Positions 34,381 through 43,309 of a DNA stretch of 64,000 bases are shown piece by piece. The stretch comes from Marinobacter salicampi (lineage in GTDB: Bacteria > Pseudomonadota > Gammaproteobacteria > Pseudomonadales > Oleiphilaceae), in NCBI RefSeq assembly GCF_011074795.1, contig NZ_JAAMPF010000036.1, positions 124,001 to 188,000 of the forward strand, given 5' to 3'. The notes under the pieces are model-generated. The model saw nothing but the letters and a program-made list of their open reading frames with translations. It did no database searches and was not told the DNA's origin. Numbering within the stretch: the first letter of the stretch is position 1; each line of letters begins with the position of its first letter. The position numbers and the translations under genes were made by a program.

Positions 34381-35421
34381 CTATTCATCAACTGGCGCAG
34401 GACCCTGGTGCTCCTGCTCTTTTTGAAAGAACTGATAGCTGTTACGTCCGTGGTTCTTGCTGATGTACATGGCGGAATCTGCGGCAGCCATTAGGGCGTC
34501 TCCATCGAGGCTGTCGTCCGGGTAGATGGCGATGCCTACGCTCATGGTTATGCTTAGCTCATGACCATCAATAAGCCGGGGAGACGCAAATTGTGCCAGC
34601 ACTTTTTCAGCGACCTTGGCGGCATCCTGTTTCTCTTCGATTTCTGAGAGCAGGACGACGAACTCGTCACCGCCGTGGCGACTCACGGTGTCGGTTGCCC
34701 GCACACATTCTCCAATCTCCGCGGCAATTGCCTGCAACAGGTGGTCGCCCACACTGTGGCCGAATGAGTCATTGATCTGTTTGAAGTAGTCCAGGTCGAC
34801 GAACAGCAGGGCGATCTTTTTGCTGTGGCGGTCGGCCATGCCGATGGCCTGGGTAAGGCGTTCCGTCAGCAGCATTCGATTGGGCAGGCCGGTGAGGAAG
34901 TCGTGCTGGGCCTGGTGACTCATCCGTTTGATTTCGGGTTCTGACTGGCGGGCGTCATGGAAAACGATCACCGCGCCGGCGGTTCTGCCCTGGCGATTAT
35001 GGATGGGCGCAGCGGAATCCTCGATTGCCAGGTCCGCACCGTCCCGGCGAATAAGCACGCTTCCCACCGCCAGTTCCACGATCCGGTTTTCATCAATTGC
35101 CCGCTGGGAGGGACTCTGGGCCCGCTCCCGGGTGACCCCGTCAAAAATGAAAAACACCTGTTCAATCGGGCGCCCGAGCGCCTCTTCCCGCGGCCAGCCG
35201 GTCATGGTCTCGGCCACCTTATTGAGGTAGATCACCTTATCTCGCGGGTCCACCACCAACACGGCATCGCCAATGGCATCAAGGGTAATCAATGCCATAT
35301 CCTCGAACGACATGCTCTCAAGGGATGCCAGGGGAGGTCGGTTTATACCACTACCACGACGGCGGCCCGACCCCGTGTAAGAGGCGGAGCGGTGGTCATC
35401 GGTCGGGGTGGTCATCGGCAT
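34381..35421 (-). CDS. PAS-GGDEF diguanylate cyclase
   Basis: A 346-residue cytoplasmic protein. A PAS domain (about 45-165, ALITLDAIGDAVLVVDPRD) is followed by a GGDEF domain (about 185-340) with the intact active site RHGGDEFVVLL and the I-site-adjacent GECVRATDTVSRH, so it should make cyclic di-GMP. The RxxD inhibitory site appears as RATD, eight residues before GGDEF. No EAL domain is present. Start is uncertain among ATGs at 35421 and 35415 and a TTG further out. It is convergent with the chemoreceptor gene. Confidence 0.88.
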   Translation of the reverse strand: MPMTTPTDDHRSASYTGSGRRRGSGINRPPLASLESMSFEDMALITLDAIGDAVLVVDPRDKVIYLNKVAETMTGWPREEALGRPIEQVFFIFDGVTRERAQSPSQRAIDENRIVELAVGSVLIRRDGADLAIEDSAAPIHNRQGRTAGAVIVFHDARQSEPEIKRMSHQAQHDFLTGLPNRMLLTERLTQAIGMADRHSKKIALLFVDLDYFKQINDSFGHSVGDHLLQAIAAEIGECVRATDTVSRHGGDEFVVLLSEIEEKQDAAKVAEKVLAQFASPRLIDGHELSITMSVGIAIYPDDSLDGDALMAAADSAMYISKNHGRNSYQFFQKEQEHQGPAPVDE

Positions 35422-35534
35422 GTGTCCATGAAAAGGCCATACCTGCAAAACTAAACTTACCCTTCAGCCAGGTCTGTGCGGAAGCGCACACTTGTGATGC
35501 AGAGAAACGGGATGGGTTTCGGGAAGTGCGAGCT

Positions 35535-36269
35535 TCAGGCGGGCTGTCCGGTTGGGGAAAAGCCCGGTTTTAGCAGGCGGTCCGTCTCTTTCTTGACCAC
35601 GGCGTAGCATTCGCAGCTCATTTGTTCGAGGCGGGGACGATCCATTACCTCGATGTGCCCGCGGCGGTATTCGATCACCCCAAGTTTCTGCAGCTTGCCC
35701 GCCGCCTCTGCTACCCCTTCCCGCCGTACGCCGAGCATATTGGCAATCAGCTCCTGGGTCATGACCAGGTGGTTGGAGTCCAGCCGGTCCAGAGAGAGCA
35801 ACAGCCAGCGGCACAACTGCTGGTCAATGGAATGGTGGCGGTTGCAGACCGCGGTCTGGGCCATTTGGGTGATCAGTGCCTGGGTGTAGCGCAGGACCAG
35901 CGACATCAGTTCGCCGTGGCGGTTGAACTCATCGACCAGACGTTGGCCCAGTAACCGGTAACCGGTGCCCCCGCTCTGGACAAGGGCGCGGCTTGAGGTA
36001 CTTTCGCCGCCCATGAATAACGAAATGCCCACCAGGCCTTCATTACCCACCACGGAGATTTCAGCCGAGGCGCCACTCTCCATGACATAGAGCAACGACA
36101 CAATGCAGTCGGTGGGAAAGTATACATGGCGCATTTTATCGCCGGGCTCGTAGAGTACCTTGCCCAGGGGCATGGGTGTTTCTTCGAGATGGGGGAAGAG
36201 CCTCTCCTGGACACCCTCAGTCAGGGCCGCGAGGAGAGTGTTCTGCGCCGGGTTTGGGGCCAGGGACAT
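35535..36269 (-). CDS. Crp/Fnr-family transcription regulator
   Basis: A 244-residue regulator with an N-terminal cyclic-nucleotide-binding-like barrel (about 20-130, GKVLYEPGDKMRHVYFPTDC), a dimerisation helix (QMAQTAVCNRHHSIDQQLCRWLLL) and a C-terminal winged helix (about 165-225, TQELIANMLGVRREGVAEA). The four N-terminal cysteines of FNR are absent, so it does not carry an FNR-type iron-sulfur cluster. The effector is unknown. Its position 3-8 kb from the nor genes makes a nitric-oxide or redox role possible but not shown. Confidence 0.85.
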   Translation of the reverse strand: MSLAPNPAQNTLLAALTEGVQERLFPHLEETPMPLGKVLYEPGDKMRHVYFPTDCIVSLLYVMESGASAEISVVGNEGLVGISLFMGGESTSSRALVQSGGTGYRLLGQRLVDEFNRHGELMSLVLRYTQALITQMAQTAVCNRHHSIDQQLCRWLLLSLDRLDSNHLVMTQELIANMLGVRREGVAEAAGKLQKLGVIEYRRGHIEVMDRPRLEQMSCECYAVVKKETDRLLKPGFSPTGQPA

Positions 36270-36538
36270 GGTAATGCCTTCCTTTGGTGTGCAACGTATC
36301 CTGCTTCTACTGTACCTGACTTACGCCTGCTAATGTGCGAAACCGTACTTAGGTCTTATTGGCGAAAAGCAACAGACCCTGGAGATCGCCAAGCGGACAC
36401 GTAAAAGTTCCCGTTACGAGTAATGCGTTTGATGCACAAGGCTGGAGGCGAAGCTTGAAGGCAGGGTCAGTCGTTTATCAGGTAATGGATTATCAGTTTA
36501 CCGGGCACACCTGGCGGATGACGGGTGCTTTTCCAGAC

Positions 36539-37264
36539 TCAGGGAAACATGCTGTTGTAATGATCAATACTTGCCCTGTAGCAACCGCAGGAGGCTGCCT
36601 CCAGGCCCGGGCGATCAATTACGGAGATCTTGCCTCGCCGATAGCGGATGATGCCTGTCCTCTGCAATCTGATGGCGGCAATGGTGACGGCGCCCCGCTG
36701 AACACCGAGCCTATCCGCGAGCAGCAGGTGGGTCAGCGGTAGTTTGTCAGTGCCTGCGCGATCGTGAGCCAGTAATAATCCCCGAGCCAGGCGCTTGCCG
36801 GCATCATGAAACCGGAGGCAGCCGGCAGATTGCAAGAGTTCCGCGACCACCACGTAGAGATAGCGCTGCAGGATAGGCAGCAATGCGGGGTAATCGATCA
36901 GCGCTGCCTGCAGGTCCCCGGCGCCTATCCGCAGGGCCTGACAGGGGGTCTGGACAATGCCCTGCTGGGACGCCCGGTTGATATCCAGTATCAGCGCCAG
37001 GCCAAGCATGCCTTCGCTGCCGATGCTTTCGGTCTCAAACGGCTGGTGGTCATCGAAGGCGTTGACCAGAGAAATATTTCCGTTAACGGGAAAATACGCG
37101 TACTCGAAGGGCAGCCCTGCCTCGCAGAGCACTGAGTCAAACGCAAGTTCAACACGGTCGCAGCGGGCCAGAACATCAATGCGTTGCCTGGCCGGCAAGC
37201 CGTTGATCAGGCGGTTTCCCTCTGGCGGAATGCCAGCAGTGTCCGCTTTTTCTTTCGGCGACAT
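36539..37264 (-). CDS. Second Crp/Fnr-family transcription regulator
   Basis: A 241-residue paralogue-like regulator with the same plan: barrel domain (about 25-130, containing FEYAYFPVNGNISLV), linker helix near CLRFHDAGKRLARGLLL and a winged helix (about 165-220, LADRLGVQRGAVTIAAIRL). It lacks FNR cysteines at the N-terminus; two Cys sit at the C-terminus (ASCGCY), matching SCECY in the adjacent regulator. It lies 269 nt upstream of the first regulator on the same strand, an intergenic stretch in which I see nothing recognisable, so the two are probably separately transcribed. Confidence 0.82.
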   Translation of the reverse strand: MSPKEKADTAGIPPEGNRLINGLPARQRIDVLARCDRVELAFDSVLCEAGLPFEYAYFPVNGNISLVNAFDDHQPFETESIGSEGMLGLALILDINRASQQGIVQTPCQALRIGAGDLQAALIDYPALLPILQRYLYVVVAELLQSAGCLRFHDAGKRLARGLLLAHDRAGTDKLPLTHLLLADRLGVQRGAVTIAAIRLQRTGIIRYRRGKISVIDRPGLEAASCGCYRASIDHYNSMFP

Positions 37265-37586
37265 AGGGTCCTCCCTGGCATGAATTGCCGGGCATGCACA
37301 GAAGGTGACATGACCGGTCCACAGGCCAATGTCTATTAATAGAAGTACTTCCTCTGTGCGTTACACCGCTAACTCATTACATAACGCTGCTTTAGCTTTT
37401 ATCCGAGACGGTCTGATGCTTATGGGTTCCTCTATAAAATGTAACGTTGGTGCATGTTTAAAGCGCGGTAGCGTACATACCAGGGTGTTTTCTGAGCACA
37501 CAATGCTCGATGACGGCACAGACATTTGCGTATGTGAGTTTCCGTCTCATGTAAACGCGCTGGCGACGGCGCCACAGGAGAAAGCA
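37265..37586. other. Intergenic region between a Crp/Fnr gene and csbD-like gene
   Basis: A divergent 322-nt region. It must hold promoters for both neighbours. I see AT-rich stretches near 37320-37340 and a TATAAAAT near 37433, but no well-matched promoter, repeat or RNA gene. Confidence 0.4.
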
Positions 37587-37790
37587 ATGAATAAGGACAT
37601 TATTGAAGGCAACTGGAAAGAGCTCAAAGGCAAGGTAAAAGTCCAGTGGGGAAAGCTCACCGACGACCGCCTGGATGTGATGGATGGCAAGCGCGATCAG
37701 CTCAGCGGCGAAATTCAGCAGGCTTACGGCATTACCAAAGACGAAGCCGAAAAGCAGCTCAAGGCTTTCGAAGATTCCAACAGAGTCTGA
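37587..37790 (+). CDS. CsbD-family stress protein
   Basis: A 67-residue acidic protein starting MNKDIIEGNWKELKGKVKVQ, the signature of the CsbD family (YjbJ type), abundant in stationary phase or stress in many bacteria; molecular function is unknown. The conserved WGKLTDDRLDVMDGKRDQLSG and YGITKDEAEKQL are all present. The start has an ACAGGAGAAAG Shine-Dalgarno sequence; the frame is open further upstream but that part lacks family similarity. Confidence 0.9.
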   Translation: MNKDIIEGNWKELKGKVKVQWGKLTDDRLDVMDGKRDQLSGEIQQAYGITKDEAEKQLKAFEDSNRV

Positions 37791-38073
37791 TCATCACGAT
37801 TTGCAGAGCCTGATTGTAATGCCTGCGGTTTGACGCTGCAGGCAGTCAACCCATCCCTTCTTTGTGGGCGTGTAGGACCGCCCACGACCAGGGCAAGCAC
37901 CAGGCTGAACTGCATGTTCACTGTCAGGCCGGTTTTCAGGTTTGCAAGAACTGAGATGCCGCCCAACAGTGCCCCGAACACATTACCGTCGCCCGCTCGC
38001 TAGCCTACCGAAGCAGCGCCCGTCCGGCGTCACAGTTGCACTGACGAAGTCAGGCTTCAGAAGGACCCTTGAC

Positions 38074-38475
38074 ATGAACCAGCCAAATCACCGTTATTTC
38101 ACCCGCCGCGTCTCAAGTGCCTTGAGCCTGGCAGTGGCCGTTGTCCTTTTAAGTGCATGCAGCTCGGCCCCGCTGCCGCCGACCAACGCCTTGACTGAGG
38201 CCCGAGACGCTATCGACAGCGCCGAGCAGGAAGGTGCCCGCCAACACGCAGGCGCTGAACTCGACGACGCCCAGCAGAAACTGGAAATGGCGGAAAAATC
38301 CATCAGTAAAGAACAGATGGTTGAGGCCGAGCGTCTCGCCCGGGAATCGGCCATCGTGGCAAAGCTTGCCTCGGCGCGCACCGAATCCGCCAAAGCCGCA
38401 GCCATCAACAGGGAAATGGGCCGTGGCGCTGACGCCCTGACCGAAGAAATGCAGCGCACAGGAGATCAGCAATGA
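38074..38475 (+). CDS. DUF4398-domain lipoprotein
   Basis: A 133-residue lipoprotein. The signal peptide ends in a lipobox with the modified Cys in LLSACSS at residue 29. The rest is helical, with a DUF4398-like repeat (ALTEARDAIDSAEQEGA...LDDAQQKLEMAE). It overlaps the next gene by 4 nt (ATGA), a DUF4398-OmpA lipoprotein, and the pair occurs together in other gammaproteobacteria. Probably a periplasmic envelope protein; function is unknown. Confidence 0.85.
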   Translation: MNQPNHRYFTRRVSSALSLAVAVVLLSACSSAPLPPTNALTEARDAIDSAEQEGARQHAGAELDDAQQKLEMAEKSISKEQMVEAERLARESAIVAKLASARTESAKAAAINREMGRGADALTEEMQRTGDQQ

Positions 38476-39371
38476 AAACGTCCCTAATGCAACCTCGCAA
38501 ACGTGTAAAGCAGGCTACTGCCCTGACCGGGCTGCTGTTGTCCTCGCTGGTACTGGTGTCCTGTGCTTCTGCCCCGGGTGCGCCACAGGGCTCCGAACAG
38601 GTACGTGGCAAACTGACAACCCTGCAGGGCGACCCCAACCTGGCCGAGCGGGCCCGGGTCGAATTCAGGGAGGCTGAAGCGGCTGTTCGTATTGCAGAGC
38701 AGCCATTGCCCGAAGCCGATGCAGACCTGGGCAAACACCGGGTCTTCATGGCAGACCAGGCTGTTGCAATTGCCGAAGCCAAAGCAACCACCCGCTACGC
38801 GGAAGATCAGCGCCTGCGCCTGGGCGAGGAGCGTGACGCGGAGCGGTTGAGGGCGCGGACACTCGAAGTGAGCAATGCCCGTGACGATGCCACCGAGGCA
38901 CGAGACGCAGCGGATGCAGCAGAGAGTTCGCAAGAGCAGGCGGCCGCCGGAGCAGCGCTGAAGGCAGAAGAGTATCAGCGCCAGATCGACGCCCTGGAAG
39001 CTGAGATCACCGACCGTGGCGTGGTCCTGACGCTGGGCGATGTGCTGTTCGCGACCGGAAGTGCGGAGCTTCAGGGTGGCGCCAACGGCAATCTCAACAA
39101 GCTGGTGAGTTTCCTGAACCAGTATCCCGACCGGCGTGTGCAGATTGAAGGACACACCGATAACGTCGGCAGTGCCTCACTCAACCAGGGACTGTCCCAA
39201 CGTCGCGCCGACTCGGTTATGTCTTATCTGACTCAACAGGGCATAGCCTACCAACGACTGACCTCGGCAGGTATCGGCATGGACCGGCCGGTGGCAAACA
39301 ATGACACCGCCAATGGGCGCCAGCAGAACCGTCGGGTAGAGATAATTGTAGAGAACCCTCCGCGGTCCTAG
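38472..39371 (+). CDS. OmpA-family lipoprotein with DUF4398-like helical domain
   Basis: A 299-residue outer-membrane lipoprotein. The lipobox VLVSCAS places the lipidated Cys at residue 31. Residues about 45-180 are a long Ala/Glu-rich helical segment resembling the product of the preceding gene; residues about 185-295 form an OmpA C-terminal peptidoglycan-binding domain (LFATGSAELQ, IEGHTDNVGSASLNQGLSQRRADSV, NRRVEIIVENP). It probably links the outer membrane to the cell wall. Translation is coupled to the upstream gene. A terminator lies 70 nt after the stop. Confidence 0.88.
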   Translation: MKTSLMQPRKRVKQATALTGLLLSSLVLVSCASAPGAPQGSEQVRGKLTTLQGDPNLAERARVEFREAEAAVRIAEQPLPEADADLGKHRVFMADQAVAIAEAKATTRYAEDQRLRLGEERDAERLRARTLEVSNARDDATEARDAADAAESSQEQAAAGAALKAEEYQRQIDALEAEITDRGVVLTLGDVLFATGSAELQGGANGNLNKLVSFLNQYPDRRVQIEGHTDNVGSASLNQGLSQRRADSVMSYLTQQGIAYQRLTSAGIGMDRPVANNDTANGRQQNRRVEIIVENPPRS

Positions 39372-39439
39372 TGGGATGTCAGGGTCTGACCCAGGCATCC
39401 GGGGACAGGTTCTGTAGGATAAGAATGGTTGGAGTGTCA

Positions 39440-39471
39440 GGGCTTACGTTGATTGCGTAGGCCCTTTTTTA
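39440..39471 (+). terminator. Rho-independent terminator after the OmpA-family gene
   Basis: GGGCTTACG (39440-39448) pairs with CGTAGGCCC (39456-39464) through one G-U pair around loop TTGATTG, followed by six T residues. Confidence 0.85.
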
Positions 39472-39650
39472 TATGGCACCAGCGAGTTTTTGGGATCAGT
39501 GAGTTTATGAGGTAGACCGGTGAGTATTGCTTAGCCCTGCTGTGCACGGCAAAAAAATACGACGGAAAGCCGATACACCGGAGCTTTCGCGTCGCATTTT
39601 CTGCCGGCCCCGATGAGCGGGTGCCGGCCTGCTGCTGCGATTGCCAGCAG

Positions 39651-39959
39651 TTAACGGCCACCGCTGTGGCTGTTTTGCCCGCCTTTCTTGCCGGCCTTGC
39701 GGGCTTCTTCCGAGTCGAACTCGTGGGCATTGCCGCTTTCGTGGGCAGCCTTGCCAGCTTTGCGAGCCTCTTCGGAATCAAACTCGTGGGCATTGCCGCT
39801 TTCGTGGGCGGCCTTGCCAGCCTTGCGGGCTTCCTCGGAATCAAACTCATGGGCGTTGCCGCTTTCATGAGCTGCTTTGCCGCCTTTCCGGGCAATCTCT
39901 TCCTGCTTGTCCTTGTCCATTGAGGCGAATCCGCGGTTGTCAGTCCGGTTGTTAGCCAT
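39651..39959 (-). CDS. KGG/Con-10-type stress protein with tandem repeats
   Basis: A 102-residue hydrophilic protein of the KGG (YciG/con-10) family. After MANNRTDNRGFASMDKDKQ comes the KGG-containing helix, then three consecutive 21-residue units KAAHESGNAHEFDSEEARKAG (residues about 28-48, 49-69 and 70-90), ending KKGGQNSHSGGR. Usual family members have two to three shorter motifs; here the middle units are identical. Such proteins accumulate in stress or stationary phase, function unknown. The start has an AAAAGGAGAG Shine-Dalgarno sequence. An unusual triplet of direct repeats lies upstream. Confidence 0.88.
   Translation of the reverse strand: MANNRTDNRGFASMDKDKQEEIARKGGKAAHESGNAHEFDSEEARKAGKAAHESGNAHEFDSEEARKAGKAAHESGNAHEFDSEEARKAGKKGGQNSHSGGR
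39690..39878 (-). repeat. Three tandem 63-bp in-frame repeats
   Basis: Three consecutive 63-bp units inside the KGG-family gene encode the same 21 residues. The DNA copies differ mainly at synonymous sites, so the protein repeat is under selection rather than newly made. Confidence 0.85.
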
Positions 39960-40323
39960 ATGAGCTCTCCTTTTCTCTTGCGTCCAGTAACTATTGACGT
40001 AGTAACTGAGTTTGACGTAGTAACTGAGTTGTCACAGTAGCTTGGTGCCGGGTGCTGTCTTTTCTCTGGTTGAGCGGACATAAGCTGAAAAGCAAAAACA
40101 CTTCTTTGCTCCCGACAGGTAAAAACTAACAACGACTCGGGCATCAGATCAATTACAATTAATTAAGTAAAAATGCAATTAAATCAATTACATACTAAAG
40201 CTCTTCCATAAAAGGCGATGTCACGACTGAGAGAAAGCTGTCATCATCGGAGGTGTAGGCTGGAGAATCCGAGGAGTGGCTTGCTAAGGTTTTGGCAACG
40301 GCCCAAGCATAGAGGAGTCGTCC
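39960..40323. other. AT-rich divergent intergenic region
   Basis: This 364-nt region separates the KGG-repeat gene from the SRAP-domain gene. It contains the direct repeats at 39985-40034 and, at about 40145-40195, a strongly AT-rich stretch in which ATCAATTACA occurs twice 27 bp apart. The second half (40200-40323) holds no clear feature. No LexA box was found here. Confidence 0.5.
39994..40029 (-). repeat. Tandem 18-bp direct repeat upstream of the KGG gene
   Basis: TTGACGTAGTAACTGAGT occurs twice without a gap (39994-40011 and 40012-40029), with a partial third copy, AGTAACTATTGACG, just before it. The array lies 35-70 nt upstream of the KGG gene start, where a promoter or operator is expected. 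Confidence 0.75.
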
Positions 40324-41049
40324 ATGTGCGGATATATCCGCCGCGTCACAGACAGCCCTGAAGTGGGAAATCTTCTGGAAGAAATCGGCCTTGGGGATCT
40401 GGTTCCGCCACTTTTCCGCCAGGCCCCCGGGGAAATGGAACACTTCTACCCGGCATTCGGCGGCAACGCAGAGCGCCGGATTCGTGGGCTGATCATCGCG
40501 GATGAAGGGCGGCCACGCCTGGTGGACGCAACCTGGTGGTTTGATTGTGTGGCCAGGGACGACCGGCTCGAAGTGGGCAAGCGGACGACCTTCAACGCCA
40601 GGAACCTCGATTCGCCCTTCTGGCGGGAACCCCTTCGCCATCACCGCGGCATTGTGGTGGCGACCGGTATTGGCGAATCCAAAAAAATTGGAGGGCGAAA
40701 GCACCAGTACCTGATGGAAGGGACCCGGCCCTTCCTTCTTGGTGCGTTATATTGCCCTTTCCCGAATGGGCAGTTCAGCTGCGCGGTTATAACCCGTGAT
40801 GCCCACCTCAAGTTCGAGTCCTACCATGACAAGGCCTTTCCGCTGTTTCTGCCACCGACGCCGGAGTTCGTGGACCTGTGGCTGGACGAGACGATTACCC
40901 AGGCCCGGGAAATCGACCAGCTGCTTGAGCATCCCAGGCTATATGCGAATCTGGAAGTCGAGGAAGTGAAAACCTTTAAGAACGGCACAGTTTCACCCGT
41001 CGCCACTTTGCTTGAGGCTGATGAAGAAGGGGATCTTGCCCACCCATAA
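40324..41049 (+). CDS. Divergent SRAP/HMCES-like DNA-protein crosslink protein
   Basis: A 241-residue protein of the SOS-response-associated peptidase family (YedK/HMCES), which shields abasic sites by bonding Cys2 to DNA. It starts MCG, giving the required Cys2 after Met removal. TTFNARN supplies the Asn of the NAR motif, GIGESKK aligns with GFYEWK and keeps the Glu, and SYHDKAFPLFL keeps the catalytic His, though flanking residues differ from E. coli YedK. It is a diverged, possibly functional paralogue. It stands alone downstream of an AT-rich region. Confidence 0.78.
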   Translation: MCGYIRRVTDSPEVGNLLEEIGLGDLVPPLFRQAPGEMEHFYPAFGGNAERRIRGLIIADEGRPRLVDATWWFDCVARDDRLEVGKRTTFNARNLDSPFWREPLRHHRGIVVATGIGESKKIGGRKHQYLMEGTRPFLLGALYCPFPNGQFSCAVITRDAHLKFESYHDKAFPLFLPPTPEFVDLWLDETITQAREIDQLLEHPRLYANLEVEEVKTFKNGTVSPVATLLEADEEGDLAHP

Positions 41050-41171
41050 CCCATAACCCCACGCCAGACGGTTGCTTTGTAGCTACAATTTGCCCGAGCC
41101 GGCCGGCACTGCGAATAGGGAGGCCTGTTCAGCTTCGGGGTTATGACCGACTGACCTGTTGCCATGGGCAT

Positions 41172-41199
41172 AAAAAAGGAGGCTCGAAAGCCTCCCTTA
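41172..41199 (-). terminator. Rho-independent terminator of the second TAXI TRAP operon
   Basis: Read on the minus strand, GGAGGCT-TTCG-AGCCTCC is followed by six T residues, 33 nt after the permease stop codon. The opposite strand has only a poor T-run. Confidence 0.85.
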
Positions 41200-41227
41200 T
41201 TTACGCATGCTCGGCTAAATGCGGCGC

Positions 41228-43216
41228 TTAGGTCGCAGCGTGCTTCTCCTGCCGGTTAGACCACCATACCAGCGCCAGGGCTGGCGCAAGCAGAACCGCA
41301 CTGATCATCGACAGCTCCAGGTTGGTGAAGGGCACTGGCCCGCCACCGGGTATCGCCAGAAGCATACCGCCGGCAATCAGCGCCAGACGTATTGGCCATT
41401 GAAGCACACGGTAAAGCGACAGATTGCCAACACCCAGCAGGTACCCCTGCATGCCGCCGGCAATCAATGCAACGCCGACAATGGCCTGGGACAACACCAC
41501 CAGAATCTCGTCCCAGGCACCCTGGAGGATCAGTGCCGGGTTCAATACGAACAGGAACGGGATGAAGTAGATCACGCTGCCGAGCTTCATGGCCTGGAAC
41601 CCTGTCTCCATTGCCCGCGCACCCGCTACTGATGCAGCAGCAAAGGCGCCCAGTGCCACCGGCGGCGTGATGAAACTCAGCATGCCCCAGTACAGGATGA
41701 ACAGGTGGACAGCCAGCGGGTCCATACCGCCGCCGTTGATCAAGGCTGGTGCCAGAGCCACCGCCAGGAAAATATAGGCGGCCGTAACGGTCATGCCGAT
41801 GCCCAGAATAAAGCTGGTTGCCGCGCCCATGAACAGCAGCACCAGCGTATTGCCGCCAGCAAGGAAAATCAGGTCATTGGCAATGGTGCCTGACATGCCG
41901 GTCACAGACAGCGCCCCGACCAGCAGCCCCACGCCCGCCAGGATCGCAATAAGTTCTGCGAACAGCTTGCCCGAACTGGAGAAAAACCCTTTCACTTCGT
42001 TCCAGCCCCAACGCTGGTAAGGCAGTATCTGGTTAATCACCAGCAACAAAGCAGTGGCGTAGAAAGGCGCAATTGCTTCCCGCCGAAGGAAGAACAGCAG
42101 CCAGATCAGCAGCACGAAAACGAAGATGAAGTACCAGCCTTCTTTCAGGGTCTGGCGCAGGGAAGGCAGCTCATCTGCGGGCAAACCCTTGAGTTCGTGA
42201 CGGGCGGCGTAGGCATCGATCTGGATGAACAGCCCCATGAAGTACAGGAATGAAGGCACCACCGCCGCCAGCGCAATCGTACCGTAGGGAATATTCAGAA
42301 AGCTGGCCATGATAAACGCCGTTGCACCCATGACCGGCGGCATCAGTACGCCACCGGTGGAGGCACAGGCTTCAACACCGGCTGCGTATGAGCGTCCGAA
42401 GCCGACCCTGCGCATCGCCGGGATAGACAGCACACCGGTGGTGAGCACGTTGGTGATGACGCTGCCGCTCATGGAGCCCATCAGGCCGGAGGAGAATACA
42501 GCCACCTTGGCAGGACCACCCCTGACATGGCCCAGCAGGGCAAACGCCAGGTTAATGAAAAACTTGCCGCCGCCGGTCTGCTGAAGAGCCACACCGAAGA
42601 GCAGAAAGCCGATGACCAGATTGGCAAAGGCCTGCAGCGGAATGCCCATAACGCTTTCACGACTCATGGCGTGGTAGATGGCGGTCTGGGAGGGTGAGGA
42701 TGGGAAACCCTGGATCGGCCCCGGCATCACATCAGCGAAGATCGGATACAGGCTTGCGAACCCGACAATGATCCCGATCGGCCAGCCACCGGCGCGTCGG
42801 GCTGTCTCAAGGACGACGCCCCAGAACAGAAAGCTCATCACAAGGGCGTACTCCGGGGCTTCGTATTCCCAGCCGCTGTCGAGAATACGCTCGGCATTGA
42901 ACACGAAGAAGCCGCACACGGAGGTAGCAAACAAATACAGGATAATGTCGTACCAGGGCACACGGGTATGGGAAGCCTTGCGAGAGGCTGGCCAGAGTAC
43001 AAAAACCAGCGGCAGCATCAGTGCTACCACGGTATAGAAGAATTGGCTTTCCACCTCGGTTACGAAAGTAAAAAGCCCCAGGTTGAACAGGTAGTCAATC
43101 GCCAGCAGGGTCAGAGCCAGGGTCGCGACCCTGGGCACCCAGAGCCAGAACCCATCGAGCTGGCGGATACCGGATATTTTAGCCGGACTAACGGGTTGTG
43201 CCTTGGGCAAACTCAT
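41228..43216 (-). CDS. Fused TRAP permease (TAXI type), second system
   Basis: A 662-residue inner-membrane protein with a DctQ-like N-terminal part (about 30-170) and DctM-like C-terminal part (about 195-640). GHVRGGPAKVAVFSSGLMGSMSG, ACASTGGVLMPPVMGATAFIM, GIGMTVTAAYIFLAVALAPAL and SFITPPVALGAFAAASVAG are the family motifs. It is shorter than the 725-residue paralogue at 5684. It lies 93 nt after its TAXI binding-protein gene and ends at a strong terminator. Substrate unknown. Confidence 0.9.
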   Translation of the reverse strand: MSLPKAQPVSPAKISGIRQLDGFWLWVPRVATLALTLLAIDYLFNLGLFTFVTEVESQFFYTVVALMLPLVFVLWPASRKASHTRVPWYDIILYLFATSVCGFFVFNAERILDSGWEYEAPEYALVMSFLFWGVVLETARRAGGWPIGIIVGFASLYPIFADVMPGPIQGFPSSPSQTAIYHAMSRESVMGIPLQAFANLVIGFLLFGVALQQTGGGKFFINLAFALLGHVRGGPAKVAVFSSGLMGSMSGSVITNVLTTGVLSIPAMRRVGFGRSYAAGVEACASTGGVLMPPVMGATAFIMASFLNIPYGTIALAAVVPSFLYFMGLFIQIDAYAARHELKGLPADELPSLRQTLKEGWYFIFVFVLLIWLLFFLRREAIAPFYATALLLVINQILPYQRWGWNEVKGFFSSSGKLFAELIAILAGVGLLVGALSVTGMSGTIANDLIFLAGGNTLVLLFMGAATSFILGIGMTVTAAYIFLAVALAPALINGGGMDPLAVHLFILYWGMLSFITPPVALGAFAAASVAGARAMETGFQAMKLGSVIYFIPFLFVLNPALILQGAWDEILVVLSQAIVGVALIAGGMQGYLLGVGNLSLYRVLQWPIRLALIAGGMLLAIPGGGPVPFTNLELSMISAVLLAPALALVWWSNRQEKHAAT

Positions 43217-43309
43217 GTGATCAGAGGCTCCGGAGAATATTTGAGGGTGACAACTGAAACGCCGGAGTATCGAAGCCTGAGCCCCGGTACCCCGGCGTAG
43301 CGGGAGGTC

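Noticed and set aside
37724-37981. An 85-codon minus-strand frame with a hydrophobic start (MFGALLGGISVLANLKTGL)
   Set aside because: It overlaps the CsbD gene antisense, lacks a good Shine-Dalgarno sequence, and its second half is low-complexity. It might be a decayed membrane gene but cannot be supported.
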